Shown: positions 1-9,205, numbered from the stretch's first letter. The stretch: 64,000 nucleotides of DNA from Chryseobacterium sediminis (GCF_008386505.1 NZ_VUNZ01000003.1:310001-374000), one strand, 5' to 3'. Program-made: numbers and translations. Notes: generated from the sequence alone by a model not told the origin.

Positions 1-1385
1 ATCAGTATGATGCATCTGCTTTGCTAAGATATACAAAAAACAAAACAACATTCTTCTATAAACTGTCCTATCTCAATGAGAATTTCAATTTCTACAATCC
101 GGAAGTAAGCCGAAATCCGCTAAATGACGGTGTGGGTGGAGTTTCTTATGAGAGTAGAGACAGAAAATACAATACAGACCGCTGGGTACACCAGTTTAAT
201 ATTCAAACCAATCTGGGACACATCCGATACATGGGAGACTTCTCGTATCAGAATCAGGACAGAAAATATTACGACTACAACTACGATATTCCGAACAGAA
301 CGATAAAGAGCCGTCAGGACGAAAAATCTTATTATAAGACAGATGTTATCTACTCAAGAGGTATGTTTAGCAATTTCCTTGATAGCAAAGTGTTTGATTT
401 TCAGTTAGGATATGAATTGGACTATACCAATGGTTATGCCGCATTGATTGCAGGAGATTTCTTTGGTGAAGCGGTAAAAAGAAAGATATTTACCTATTCC
501 AACTTCCTTTCTGCGGAATGGAATGTATCAGACAAATTATCTTTAAGACCAGGGGTAAGACTTTCCCTTAGTGAGAACTTTAACGATCAGTACAACTACT
601 CTTTATCAGCAAGATATAAAACTTCTGAGAACTCAAATCTTAGAGCAATCATAGGATCTGCAAACCGTTTCCCTAAATACGATGAGCTATATACCTATTT
701 TGTAAATCTTAATCATGATGTACAGGGTAATCCGGATTTAAATCCTGAAAAAGGATTCTCAGCAGGACTTTTCTGGAATCAGAACTTTTCGGTAGATAAT
801 GGCTGGAAAATCGCTTACGGGGTAGATGCATTATATCTGGATGTACGTGACAGAATTGAAATGGTAGTGATAAAACAACCTTCTACGTACAAATACATGA
901 ATCTTAATACCTATAAAAATCTATTATTCTCAGCCAATGTAGATTTTAGAAAAGATCAGTTTGCCCTGTCTTTAAGAGGGTCTGTAAACGGAACTTCGGT
1001 ATCAATGAATGAATTAACATCTTCTTCTCCTACAGATTTCCAGTATTTGATACAGGCAGGAGCTTCAGCAACTTACAAACTGAAAAATACCGATACAAAT
1101 TTTGCTCTTTACTACAAATTCACAGGTCCGGACAGAATTTATGTGTCTGACGGAGCAAGCGGCTTCCGCCTTGGAAAAGTAGACAGCTTCCATATGATGG
1201 ATTTCATCGTAAGCCAGCCTTTCTGGAATAAGCATTTTGAAATTTCTGCGGGGGTGAAAAATATATTTGATGTAACGAGGTTAAACTCCACTGCAGTTGC
1301 AGGTTCAGCACATACAGCAGCGAACGGGTTTGTTAATTTATACTACGGCAGAAGCTATTTTGCCCGATTAATGTTTCAATTTTAA
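1..1385 (+). CDS. TonB-dependent outer-membrane receptor, C-terminal part (probable haem receptor)
   Basis: The gene runs in from the left edge; about 460 C-terminal residues are present and neither plug nor TonB box is in view. Seen: alternating aromatic/polar beta-strand pattern, an extracellular-loop segment with NPDLNPEKG typical of these barrels, and a terminal Phe (ending RLMFQF) as expected for outer-membrane beta-barrel insertion. It is followed after 16 bases by an HmuY-like gene and then a haem ABC importer, so a haem/haemoprotein receptor (HmuR-like) is inferred from context rather than from a diagnostic motif. TTG at 21 is only an internal Leu codon, not a start. Confidence 0.85.
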   Translation, partial: QYDASALLRYTKNKTTFFYKLSYLNENFNFYNPEVSRNPLNDGVGGVSYESRDRKYNTDRWVHQFNIQTNLGHIRYMGDFSYQNQDRKYYDYNYDIPNRTIKSRQDEKSYYKTDVIYSRGMFSNFLDSKVFDFQLGYELDYTNGYAALIAGDFFGEAVKRKIFTYSNFLSAEWNVSDKLSLRPGVRLSLSENFNDQYNYSLSARYKTSENSNLRAIIGSANRFPKYDELYTYFVNLNHDVQGNPDLNPEKGFSAGLFWNQNFSVDNGWKIAYGVDALYLDVRDRIEMVVIKQPSTYKYMNLNTYKNLLFSANVDFRKDQFALSLRGSVNGTSVSMNELTSSSPTDFQYLIQAGASATYKLKNTDTNFALYYKFTGPDRIYVSDGASGFRLGKVDSFHMMDFIVSQPFWNKHFEISAGVKNIFDVTRLNSTAVAGSAHTAANGFVNLYYGRSYFARLMFQF

Positions 1386-1401
1386 ATAATAAGTTACTGT
1401 T

Positions 1402-2517
1402 ATGAAGTATTTAAAAATATTTTCTATTCTTTCCATCATGGTGGCCACTCAGTCTTGTCTCTCTGCAGATGAAGATCCGGTTCCGGTTCCTCCTATGACT
1501 GGATCAGAAGTTAATGTGAAAGTCGGTGGTCCTACAGAACCTAATCAGGTTTGGATTGATCTGAGTGATTATACCAATCCGGCTGTCAACAGCAGAACAG
1601 ACTGGGATCTTGGTTTTTATACAGGCGATGAATTTCGTGTAATTATGAACGGATCTCTTGCCATGACGGTTATTAAAATACCCGCTGCTACAGATATCAG
1701 TAAAGTAAAAGATGCTGATGTTGCAAATTTGAAAGAAATTGCTCAGGTGGGAACGTTTGATGCTGCGAACATGCAATATATTGACAATCCGAATGGAGAC
1801 TTTCTAAATCAGACTTCCGGAATTGATGCTATCAAAGAAAATGATGCTGATAATCCTGTTTATCTGATCAATCTGGGAAGAGAAATACCTTCTGCAGCCA
1901 ATATCGGGGCAGGTTCCGTTTCCTTATCCGGTGATCCGAGAGGATGGAAAAAGATTCAGATCCTCAGAGCTCAGAATGGATACAAAATCCGTTATGCCGA
2001 TGTGAACGCAACAGGAACAGATATTAAAGAATATATCATTACAAAAGATACTGAGTACAATTTCTCATTCTTTAACCTAAAAACGGGTACACCGGTAAAA
2101 GTTCAGCCTAAGAAAAAAAGATGGGATTTAGCATTCACAACATTTACCAATGAGGTATTCATGGGACCTACAACCAGTGCGGGAAGCTACTTCTATGCAG
2201 ATTTTGTAACGACCAATACTTTGAATGGGGTAGGTGCTTATCAGGTAACGGTTACAGGAAGTCTGGACCAGGCTTATACTGCATTTAAACTGAAAGACGT
2301 TGAACCGGCCAAATTTGTTTTTAATGATCACAGAGCTATTGGTGATAAGTGGAGAACAACAACAGGGACAGCATCCAATCCGGTTCCTTTTGTGTATTCA
2401 GACCGTTTCTTTGTGTTGAAAGATGCTGAAGGTTTCTACTTTAAACTGAGATTCAACAAAATGAAAGACGAAAACGGAAACCGTGGATACACCAATTTTG
2501 AATTTGAACCTTTATAA
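1402..2517 (+). CDS. hmuY: HmuY family haem-binding lipoprotein
   Basis: Predicted surface lipoprotein that would capture haem and hand it to the outer-membrane receptor encoded just upstream. The N-terminus is a lipoprotein signal peptide with Cys near residue 19 (VATQSC). The 371-residue body carries two WDL motifs (DWDLGF near residue 70, RWDLAFT near 240) and a C-terminal DRFFVLKDAEGFYFKLRF-type strand pair characteristic of HmuY proteins. It lies between the receptor and hmuT with short gaps, implying one transcript. Haem-ligand residues cannot be assigned by eye. Family assignment is good; haem as ligand is inferred from family and operon. Confidence 0.8.
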   Translation: MKYLKIFSILSIMVATQSCLSADEDPVPVPPMTGSEVNVKVGGPTEPNQVWIDLSDYTNPAVNSRTDWDLGFYTGDEFRVIMNGSLAMTVIKIPAATDISKVKDADVANLKEIAQVGTFDAANMQYIDNPNGDFLNQTSGIDAIKENDADNPVYLINLGREIPSAANIGAGSVSLSGDPRGWKKIQILRAQNGYKIRYADVNATGTDIKEYIITKDTEYNFSFFNLKTGTPVKVQPKKKRWDLAFTTFTNEVFMGPTTSAGSYFYADFVTTNTLNGVGAYQVTVTGSLDQAYTAFKLKDVEPAKFVFNDHRAIGDKWRTTTGTASNPVPFVYSDRFFVLKDAEGFYFKLRFNKMKDENGNRGYTNFEFEPL

Positions 2518-2538
2518 ATAATCAAATAATAGTATATC

Positions 2539-3417
2539 ATGAAAAAATTCATCCTTGCAGCTTCTGTACTTGTAGCAGTATATTCTTGCAAAAAGGCAGA
2601 AGCATCAGCAAAAGAAAATACAACAGAAGCCACTTCTGAAGCACCAAAAACAAACAATAAAATAGTAACGTTAAGCGGAGGGATAACGGAAATCGTATCT
2701 GCTTTGGGCCACGAAAAAGAAATCGTAGGAACAGATGTTACCAGTACATATCCTGCATCTTTAAAAGCTACAGCTAAAGATTTAGGACACATGAGATCAA
2801 TGACCATTGAACCAATCATGGCGGTTTCTCCGACATTAATTTTAGCTTCTGATAAAGATATCAACCCGGAATTAATGGGGAAAATCAAATCTTCAGGAAT
2901 TAAAACTGAAGTATTCAAACAGGAATATACGGTAGAAGGAACTAAAAAATTAATCGAATCTGTAGCAAAAGCTATCGGAAATACAGATTATCAAAAACTG
3001 AATGATAAGATTGATGCTGATCTTAAACAGGTACAGCCCATTGCTAAAAAACCAAAAGTACTGTTCATCTATGCCAGAGGAAATATGCTGATGGTGAGTG
3101 GTAAAAATACACCAATGGCTTCATTGATCACTCTTGCAGGCGGAGAAAACGCCGTAACTGATTTTGAAGATTTCAAACCATTGACCCCCGAAGCAGTTGT
3201 AAAAGCTAATCCTGATGTACTGTTCTTCTTTGAAACAGGTTTACAGGGAGCAGGAGGAAATGATGGCGCTCTTAAAATGCCAGGCGTTTCCCAAACCAAT
3301 GCAGGGAAGAATAAGAAGATCATCGCTATGGATGGAGGTTTAGTATCAGGTTTTGGACCGAGACTAGGAGAAGCAGCAGTAGGATTAAACAAACTTTTAA
3401 TTGAAAACACAAAGTAA
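2539..3417 (+). CDS. hmuT: Haem ABC transporter substrate-binding lipoprotein
   Basis: Periplasmic haem-binding component of an HmuTUV importer. Residues 1-17 form a lipoprotein signal ending in YSC. The rest matches the helical-backbone metal-receptor fold: an N-lobe starting near KIVTLSGGITEIVSALG, a long linking helix around residues 130-170, and a C-lobe with the HmuT-type motif FGPRLGEA near residue 275. Length (292) is normal for the family. Its stop codon overlaps the permease start, supporting coupled translation. Haem specificity rests on the GPRxGEA motif and the hmuS/hmuY neighbours. Confidence 0.88.
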   Translation: MKKFILAASVLVAVYSCKKAEASAKENTTEATSEAPKTNNKIVTLSGGITEIVSALGHEKEIVGTDVTSTYPASLKATAKDLGHMRSMTIEPIMAVSPTLILASDKDINPELMGKIKSSGIKTEVFKQEYTVEGTKKLIESVAKAIGNTDYQKLNDKIDADLKQVQPIAKKPKVLFIYARGNMLMVSGKNTPMASLITLAGGENAVTDFEDFKPLTPEAVVKANPDVLFFFETGLQGAGGNDGALKMPGVSQTNAGKNKKIIAMDGGLVSGFGPRLGEAAVGLNKLLIENTK

Positions 3418-4441
3418 ACTATACTTTTATCTTATTATGAGTGCAGTACTGCTTGCTATTATAGCGGTACTGTCACTTAATACAGGAGTTTATGATTTCG
3501 GAGAAAAATCTCCGTTCATGGTACTCTGGCAATTTGTAAAAGGTGATCCGGCTCTGTCTTTAAGTGATAAATATGTGATTTGGGATGTAAGAGCTGCCAG
3601 GATCGTAATGGCAATTTTAATTGGAGGAATGCTTTCCGTTTCGGGAACAAGTCTTCAGGGGCTTTTTAAGAATCCGCTGGCAACAGGTGATTTGATAGGT
3701 CTTACCTCGGGGGCAACCCTGCTGGCGGCAATTGCGATTGTTTTAGGAGGACATTTCAAAGAATATCTTCCTGAAGCTGTACAATTTTCACTGGTGGGAA
3801 TCGCTGCTTTTTTAGGATCCTTTTTATCCATGATGCTGGTATACAGGATTTCAACAAGTGGAGGGAAAACAAATGTAGTAATGATGCTTCTTACCGGAGT
3901 AGCTATTACCGCAATCGGTTTTTCAATTACCGGATTTTTAATATACATCTCAAAAGATGAGCAGCTTAGAGATCTTACTTTTTGGAATTTAGGAAGTTTA
4001 GCAGCTGCTACATGGACGAAGAATATCATTTTGGCCATTGTTATGATCATTGCCTATATTATTTTATTGCCTAAAGGAAAAGCACTGAATGCGATGATGT
4101 TGGGAGAAAAAGATGCCCAGCATTTGGGAATCAATGTGGAAAGGCTTAAAAAGCAGATCATTATCACAGTTGCTTTAATGGTGGGAACCTGTGTAGCATT
4201 CGCAGGAACAATTGGTTTTGTAGGTCTTATTGTACCTTATATTTTAAGACTTTTATTCAAATCCAATAATACCTTTATCCTGCCTTTATCAGCGATGTGT
4301 GGAAGTATTTTGCTGCTGACGGCAGATACATTCAGCAGAAGTATTGTGGCCCCGTCTGAACTTCCGATCGGAATTCTGACAGCCCTGATGGGAGGTCCTA
4401 TTTTTATTGCTATCTTGGTTAAATTTAAAAAATCACTGTAA
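3401..4441 (+). CDS. hmuU: Haem ABC transporter permease, FecCD family
   Basis: Inner-membrane permease of the haem importer, with about ten hydrophobic helices and FecCD hallmarks (RAARIVMAILIGGMLSVSG, FKNPLATGDLIGLTSGA, GTIGFVGLIVPYILRLL). The chosen start is TTG, 17 bases inside hmuT, because it gives the usual family N-terminus with a short cytoplasmic tail before the first helix; the alternative is an in-frame ATG at 3437, which would remove 12 residues. The stop codon shares a base with the ATG of the ATPase gene (TAATG), indicating translational coupling. Confidence 0.88.
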   Translation: MKTQSKLYFYLIMSAVLLAIIAVLSLNTGVYDFGEKSPFMVLWQFVKGDPALSLSDKYVIWDVRAARIVMAILIGGMLSVSGTSLQGLFKNPLATGDLIGLTSGATLLAAIAIVLGGHFKEYLPEAVQFSLVGIAAFLGSFLSMMLVYRISTSGGKTNVVMMLLTGVAITAIGFSITGFLIYISKDEQLRDLTFWNLGSLAAATWTKNIILAIVMIIAYIILLPKGKALNAMMLGEKDAQHLGINVERLKKQIIITVALMVGTCVAFAGTIGFVGLIVPYILRLLFKSNNTFILPLSAMCGSILLLTADTFSRSIVAPSELPIGILTALMGGPIFIAILVKFKKSL

Positions 4442-5214
4442 TGATTAAGGCACATCAGATTAATTATAAACATAAAGAATTTCGTATTCTGGATGGGGTA
4501 GATGTCTCTCTTGAATATGGTGAATTTTTAGCCATTGTAGGTCCGAACGGAGCAGGAAAATCAAGCCTTCTGAGTGTTTTGGCAGATGAAGTAAAAGCAG
4601 GAAGACAAAAAGTATTATTTAAGAATAAACTTATTCAGGAGTGGAACGTGAAAGAGCTTTCCAGACATAAAGCAAAATTTTCACAGCACAACAGCAATGA
4701 TATTCCGCTTGAAGTAAAAGATGTCGTTATGATGGGAAGGTATCCTTATTTTGATGCCCAACCCGGAAAAGAAGATCTTGAAGCCATGAATAATATGATG
4801 TATGAAACAGATATTTTTCATCTGAAAGACAGAGATTACAATACCCTGTCAGGAGGAGAGAAGCAACGGGTACATCTGTCAAGAGTAATGGCACAGTTAC
4901 AGAACGAAATTACCCATAAACTGGTTTTTCTGGATGAACCTTTAAACAATCTGGATATAAAACATCAATATAAGGCATTGGAAATTATCAAAAACTTTAC
5001 AAAAAAAGCCAACAGTGCCATTGTTGTTTTACATGATCTGAACCTTGCAGCACAATTTGCAGACAAGATTTTATTGATGAAATCAGGAAAAGTTTCCGCT
5101 TTTGGAACTCCGCAGGAAGTTTTTACGGCAGAAAACATCAGTGAAGCCTATAATTTTCCCTGTACCATCTGCGGACACCCTATTACAAATAACCCAATGA
5201 TCATTTTTGGATAA
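4441..5214 (+). CDS. hmuV: Haem ABC transporter ATP-binding protein
   Basis: Cytoplasmic ATPase powering haem import with HmuU. All nucleotide-binding motifs are intact: Walker A GPNGAGKS near residue 34, signature LSGGEKQRVHLSR near 137, Walker B LVFLDEP near 160, and a switch His in VVLHDLNLAAQ. Length 257 is typical of HmuV. The C-terminus carries CTICGHP, a CxxC pair of unknown significance. It overlaps hmuU by one base and is 2 bases from the methyltransferase gene, clearly the same operon. Confidence 0.9.
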   Translation: MIKAHQINYKHKEFRILDGVDVSLEYGEFLAIVGPNGAGKSSLLSVLADEVKAGRQKVLFKNKLIQEWNVKELSRHKAKFSQHNSNDIPLEVKDVVMMGRYPYFDAQPGKEDLEAMNNMMYETDIFHLKDRDYNTLSGGEKQRVHLSRVMAQLQNEITHKLVFLDEPLNNLDIKHQYKALEIIKNFTKKANSAIVVLHDLNLAAQFADKILLMKSGKVSAFGTPQEVFTAENISEAYNFPCTICGHPITNNPMIIFG

Positions 5215-5216
5215 CC

Positions 5217-5867
5217 ATGGAAAAAGAAGAACTTAAAATCCTCGCACAGAATCTTGCCAATCCTCAGGGAGAAAAAGGAATCGAGATTGGTGAAATGATG
5301 AATGCCACTAACATCAGTATGACGTTAGAAAGTATCAAAACTCTTGTGATAGATGACCATCAGCAAATCCTTGAAATAGGACACGGAAATGCCGGCCACC
5401 TGAAAAGTATCATGAGCCTTGCCAAAAACCTCAGATATACAGGGATTGATATTTCTGAAACCATGCACAATGAAGCCAAAAGGCTCAATAAAGAATTTGA
5501 AGGTCAGGCCGAATTTGTTTTGTATGAAGGTAAAAAGCTTCCTTTTCAGGACAGGACTTTCGATAAAATATTTACAGTCAATACCGTGTATTTCTGGGAA
5601 AATCCGGTGGAATTTTTAAATGAAATCTACAGGGTTTTAAAAGATGACGGAACATTCGTCCTTACTTTCGGACAGAGAGATTTCATGGAAAAACTGCCGT
5701 TTACAGAATATGATTTTACATTGTACAACAACAATGAAATGGAAGAACTGATCTCCAAAAGTCATTTTAAAAGAATGAAAACTTCCGAAAAAGAAGAAGA
5801 AATTAAAAGTAAAACAGGAAACGAAACAATACAAAGAATTTATACAATTTTAACCATAAAAAAGTAA
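5217..5867 (+). CDS. Class I SAM-dependent methyltransferase in the haem operon
   Basis: Rossmann-fold methyltransferase of 216 residues. Motif I is ILEIGHGNAGHL near residue 49, followed by an acidic motif II (YTGIDISETM) and a motif IV-like segment before VYFWENPVEFLNEIYRVLKDDG, the methyltransferase-11 type layout. The substrate is unknown. It sits 2 bases after hmuV and 4 bases before the hmuS-like gene, so it is co-transcribed with haem import; a role in modifying haem, a tetrapyrrole product or a trafficking intermediate is possible but unproven. No homologue name can be assigned with confidence. Confidence 0.75.
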   Translation: MEKEELKILAQNLANPQGEKGIEIGEMMNATNISMTLESIKTLVIDDHQQILEIGHGNAGHLKSIMSLAKNLRYTGIDISETMHNEAKRLNKEFEGQAEFVLYEGKKLPFQDRTFDKIFTVNTVYFWENPVEFLNEIYRVLKDDGTFVLTFGQRDFMEKLPFTEYDFTLYNNNEMEELISKSHFKRMKTSEKEEEIKSKTGNETIQRIYTILTIKK

Positions 5868-5871
5868 AGTA

Positions 5872-6900
5872 ATGAGCACATTAGTTAATGATTTAAAGGA
5901 AAAATGGGAAGCTCTGAAAGCAGAAAATCCACATATCAGAATAAGAAATGCAGCAGCACAGTTAGAAGTAAGTGAAGCCGAATTACTGGCAACAAGCATT
6001 GGAGAAGGAGTTACTGTACTGAACCCGGATTTTCAGGGAATCCTTACAGAAGCTGAGCAATTAGGAAAAGTAATGGCTCTTACCCGTAATGATGAGTGTG
6101 TTCATGAAAGAAAAGGAACATATCTGAACGGAGACTTTAGCAGTCCCCATGCACAGCTTTTTGTTGGGGAAGATATCGACCTTAGAATTTTCCTTAATCA
6201 CTGGAAATTTGCTTTTGCAGTATTAGAAGGAGAGAAGAAAAGTCTTCAGTTTTTTGGGAAAGACGGTTTGGCACTTCATAAAATTTATCTGACTAAAGAC
6301 AGTAACGAAGGAGCTTTCGATGTGATTGTAGAAAAGTTTAAAGCAGAAGATCAGAATCAGGTATTGGTTTTTGAAGCAGTAGCTCCAAAACAGGCTGAAA
6401 AAGCAGATTCAGAAATTGATGTGGAAGGCTTCAAAAAAGCATGGACAGAACTGAAAGATACCCATGACTTCTTCATGATGACAAGAAAATATGGAGTAAG
6501 CAGAACGCAGGCATTAAGATTGGCTCCGGAAGGATTTGCTAAGAAAATCGATAATGCTAAAGTAGTAAACATCCTTGAAGATGCTTCTGAAAAAAACACT
6601 CCGATTATGGTTTTCGTTGGAAACAGAGGAATTATTCAGATCCACACCGGAAATGTAAAGAAAACACTTTGGCACCAGCAGTGGTTCAACATAATGGATC
6701 CGGATTTCAACTTACACCTTGATGTAACGAAAATTGCTGAAGCATGGATCGTTAAAAAACCAACTGAGGACGGAGAAGTAACGGCTATTGAAGTATTCAA
6801 CAAAGAAGGAGACTTTATTGTTCAGTTCTTTGGAAAAAGGAAACCAGGAATTCCTGAGCTTCAGGAGTGGAAGGACCTTGTAGCAGCATTAGAAAAGTAA
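5872..6900 (+). CDS. hmuS: HmuS/ChuS/HemS family haem-handling (haem-degrading) factor
   Basis: Cytoplasmic protein that receives imported haem for trafficking or breakdown. It has the duplicated HemS architecture in 342 residues: repeat one around 30-160 (RNDECVHERKGTY, then an FxG strand) and repeat two around 195-330 with FVGNRGIIQIHTGNV, whose His corresponds to the proximal haem ligand of HemS/ChuS. It is the last gene of the tight hmu cluster, and a terminator-like hairpin follows. Whether this member cleaves haem or only stores it cannot be told from sequence. Confidence 0.85.
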   Translation: MSTLVNDLKEKWEALKAENPHIRIRNAAAQLEVSEAELLATSIGEGVTVLNPDFQGILTEAEQLGKVMALTRNDECVHERKGTYLNGDFSSPHAQLFVGEDIDLRIFLNHWKFAFAVLEGEKKSLQFFGKDGLALHKIYLTKDSNEGAFDVIVEKFKAEDQNQVLVFEAVAPKQAEKADSEIDVEGFKKAWTELKDTHDFFMMTRKYGVSRTQALRLAPEGFAKKIDNAKVVNILEDASEKNTPIMVFVGNRGIIQIHTGNVKKTLWHQQWFNIMDPDFNLHLDVTKIAEAWIVKKPTEDGEVTAIEVFNKEGDFIVQFFGKRKPGIPELQEWKDLVAALEK

Positions 6901-6918
6901 TAATTAGATGATTTGAAT

Positions 6919-6957
6919 GAGACCGTTTTGTTTGTAAAATTCAAAGCGGTCTTTTTT
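6919..6957 (+). terminator. Rho-independent terminator after hmuS
   Basis: Stem GACCGTTTTG / CAAAGCGGTC (one G-U pair) followed by a T6 run. It ends the hmu operon and separates it from the ChaN-like gene. Confidence 0.75.
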
Positions 6958-7082
6958 ATTTCGGATTTTGGCTAAGAATAATCAAAAAGGCTTTAACGAG
7001 AGATTTACAGGTAGTAAATTCACTGTTGTAGTGTGGAAAGTGCCAAAATATTTGTGTAATTTGTGGTTAAATATAAAATAAA

Positions 7083-7955
7083 ATGAAAAATATTTTCATA
7101 GCGATATTGCTTGCCGGTTTCTGTTCATTGAAGGCACAGGATGTTAAGGCATATCAGTTTTATGATAAAAAAGGGAAGGAGGTAAAAATGGAAAAACTGG
7201 TGAAAGAACTGGCAGATTATGATGTGGTCTTTTTTGGAGAAAATCATAACAGTTCTATCAATCATTGGCTTCAGCTTAAAATTACAGAAGCGTTGTTTGC
7301 AAAAAAGAACGGACAGCTCATTTTAGGAGCAGAAATGTTTGAAAGAGACAATCAGCCACAGTTAAACCAATATCTGAATGGGAAATTTGATGCTAAAACA
7401 TTCAAAGACTCTGCACGTTTATGGAATAATTATGCAACAGATTACAAGCCTTTGGTAGATTTTGCTAAAAATAAAAAGCTGAATTTTATTGCCACCAATA
7501 TTCCAAGAAAATATGCTTCTCAAACCGCTAAGGAAGGCCTTGAATCCCTGAATAAATTAAGCGAAAAAGAGAAAACATACATTGCTCAGTTACCTATAGA
7601 AGTTACATTAGACACTCCGGGATATCCCGAAATGAAAGCAATGATGGGAGATCATGCCGAAGGAACAAAAGTGATGAATTTTATTTCAGCTCAGGCAACA
7701 AAAGATGCTACAATGGCGGAATCTATTCTGAAAAACTTCCAGGCCGGAAAAACCTTTATCCATTACAACGGAAATTATCACAGCAAAGAATTCGGAGGAA
7801 TCTATTGGTACATCAAACAGAAAAATCCAAATCTGAAAATGGCCGTGATCTCTGTTTTTGAATCAGAAGATCCTGAATTGAAAGTTCCTGCTAAAGACTA
7901 TATCCCGACAGATTTCAATCTGATTATTCCGGCAGATATGACTAAGACTTTTTAA
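7083..7955 (+). CDS. ChaN family haem-binding / iron-regulated protein
   Basis: Exported 290-residue protein with a cleavable signal peptide (around LKAQ, residues 15-19) and the ChaN/EreA-like layout: GENHNSSINHW near residue 52, GAEMFERDNQ near 82, and a C-terminal HYNGNYHSKEFGG-type His cluster near 228. ChaN from Campylobacter binds two haems and is iron regulated, and the location directly after the hmu operon suits a haem storage or transfer role. The signal peptide lacks a lipobox, so this copy is probably soluble periplasmic rather than lipidated. It has its own transcription unit, with terminators before and after. Confidence 0.8.
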   Translation: MKNIFIAILLAGFCSLKAQDVKAYQFYDKKGKEVKMEKLVKELADYDVVFFGENHNSSINHWLQLKITEALFAKKNGQLILGAEMFERDNQPQLNQYLNGKFDAKTFKDSARLWNNYATDYKPLVDFAKNKKLNFIATNIPRKYASQTAKEGLESLNKLSEKEKTYIAQLPIEVTLDTPGYPEMKAMMGDHAEGTKVMNFISAQATKDATMAESILKNFQAGKTFIHYNGNYHSKEFGGIYWYIKQKNPNLKMAVISVFESEDPELKVPAKDYIPTDFNLIIPADMTKTF

Positions 7956-7970
7956 AAAAATATTCAACAG

Positions 7971-7997
7971 AAACGGGCTTTGGCCCGTTTGTTTTTT
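7971..7997 (+). terminator. Terminator after the ChaN-like gene
   Basis: Perfect 8-bp stem AAACGGGC/GCCCGTTT with a TTTG loop, followed by GTTTTTTT. Confidence 0.85.
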
Positions 7998-8071
7998 TAT
8001 AACAAAACTTCAATGGCTTTATCCAAAACTTAAAATTCAGGGATAAATAATTATTTTTATTCTACAATATT

Positions 8072-8079
8072 TACCTTTG
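8072..8079 (+). promoter_or_regulatory. Flavobacterial -7 promoter element
   Basis: TACCTTTG matches the Bacteroidota sigma-A -7 consensus TAnnTTTG and lies 17 bases before the ATG of the deformylase-like gene. The -33 region is only a T-run, not a full TTTG. Confidence 0.5.
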
Positions 8080-8096
8080 TAAGACATTCAGAAAAC

Positions 8097-8732
8097 ATGA
8101 AGAAATTACCCATTCTGCTGATCTTTTTTATAGGACTCTTGAACGCCCAGAAACTCACTTCCAATGAGATTTCAATCATTAATCAGGGAGATATAAATGC
8201 GGCGTTACCAATCTATCAGACTACGGATGCCAGTCAGCATAAAACATTGCTGAGTATTTCTTCAGAAGCAGATCCTCTTGACCCGAACATAGCTGTTCTC
8301 GTAAAAAGAATGAAAGAATCTCTTCTTTCTACAGATGGTGGAGTAGGAATTGCTGCCCCTCAGGTAGGAATCAACAGAAAAATTATCTGGGTACAACGTT
8401 TTGATAAAGAAGGAACGCCACTGGAATATTTTATCAATCCGGTGATTGTCTGGCATTCCGATCTGCAGAATCTTGGGCCTGAAGGCGATTTATCGATTCC
8501 TGATTTCAGAGACCAATTCTATAGAAGTAAAGTGATTCAGCTGGAATATGTGGATTTGAAAGGACAGAAATATTCAGAAATAGTAGAAGGTTTCACAGCA
8601 GTTATTTTTCAGCATGAGATTGACCATCTCTTCGGAATTCTGATCTCTGATAAAAAAGAAAAAGAAAAAAATGATTCTTATAAAAAGGTTGAAGCTTATC
8701 AGAAAAGTGATGTAATGAAAGACAGAAGATAA
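8097..8732 (+). CDS. Exported peptide-deformylase-like protein with Cys to Asp in the metal site
   Basis: The polypeptide-deformylase domain is clear: motif 1 GVGIAAPQ (residues 82-89), motif 2 EGDLS (129-133) and motif 3 QHEIDH (172-177). Two departures stand out. First, residues 1-18 form a signal peptide ending LLNAQ, so the protein should act in the periplasm or outside, where no formyl-Met nascent chains exist. Second, the metal-ligand Cys of the EGCLS motif is Asp131. Both His ligands (173, 177) and the catalytic Glu174 are kept. It is therefore probably a metallopeptidase or amidase with another substrate, not the housekeeping Def. It forms a single-gene unit. Confidence 0.8.
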   Translation: MKKLPILLIFFIGLLNAQKLTSNEISIINQGDINAALPIYQTTDASQHKTLLSISSEADPLDPNIAVLVKRMKESLLSTDGGVGIAAPQVGINRKIIWVQRFDKEGTPLEYFINPVIVWHSDLQNLGPEGDLSIPDFRDQFYRSKVIQLEYVDLKGQKYSEIVEGFTAVIFQHEIDHLFGILISDKKEKEKNDSYKKVEAYQKSDVMKDRR

Positions 8733-8770
8733 GGATGAGTTATAAATTATGTCAGTGTGCTATAATTTGT

Positions 8771-9205
8771 TTATCTATATCTCAAAATAAAATCTTCTCC
8801 ATCTTCATAATTTGCGGGATCAACGTGTGAAATCACCCCAATATCAGATTGTAAAATACTTTTGAGCTGGTCGAAATACATTTTTTCAGTTTCCTTGGTG
8901 CCATTTAAGGTCAGGCTCATAATAAGTTTGTCGTCATCAGTAATATCTGCACCTACCATGATTTTGTTGGGATTATCATGATATTTATTCCAGTAAAAAG
9001 TCTGGGTGATGGAAGGCATTTCAATGAAGTAACCAATCATTTCATCTTCCGTTTTAAAAATATAATTCCTGTCGTGTCTTGGATAAGTATAATCAAGATT
9101 TAACTTTTCGTAGCCGGGAAGAAATGTATTCAATACCAAATTGATTGTCTTTCTTGATTTTTGTCCTGCATACACCTGACAAACAATATCAATAATGATG
9201 TCCAT
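8771..9205 (-). CDS. Uncharacterised protein, 144 aa
   Basis: I do not recognise this protein. It is acidic, has no signal peptide or membrane segment, and is rich in aromatic residues (NKYHDNPNKIM, a DITDDDKL turn, C-terminal NYEDGEDFILRYR). The composition resembles small globular cytosolic proteins, including immunity-like proteins, but there is no toxin gene beside it. It is convergent with the deformylase-like gene, and codon use is like its neighbours. Start chosen at the first ATG (MDIIIDIVCQ). Confidence 0.6.
   Translation of the reverse strand: MDIIIDIVCQVYAGQKSRKTINLVLNTFLPGYEKLNLDYTYPRHDRNYIFKTEDEMIGYFIEMPSITQTFYWNKYHDNPNKIMVGADITDDDKLIMSLTLNGTKETEKMYFDQLKSILQSDIGVISHVDPANYEDGEDFILRYR

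Noticed and set aside
3655..4050. 131-codon frame on the minus strand opposite hmuU
   Set aside because: An antisense shadow of a clear permease gene; composition explained by the codon bias of hmuU.
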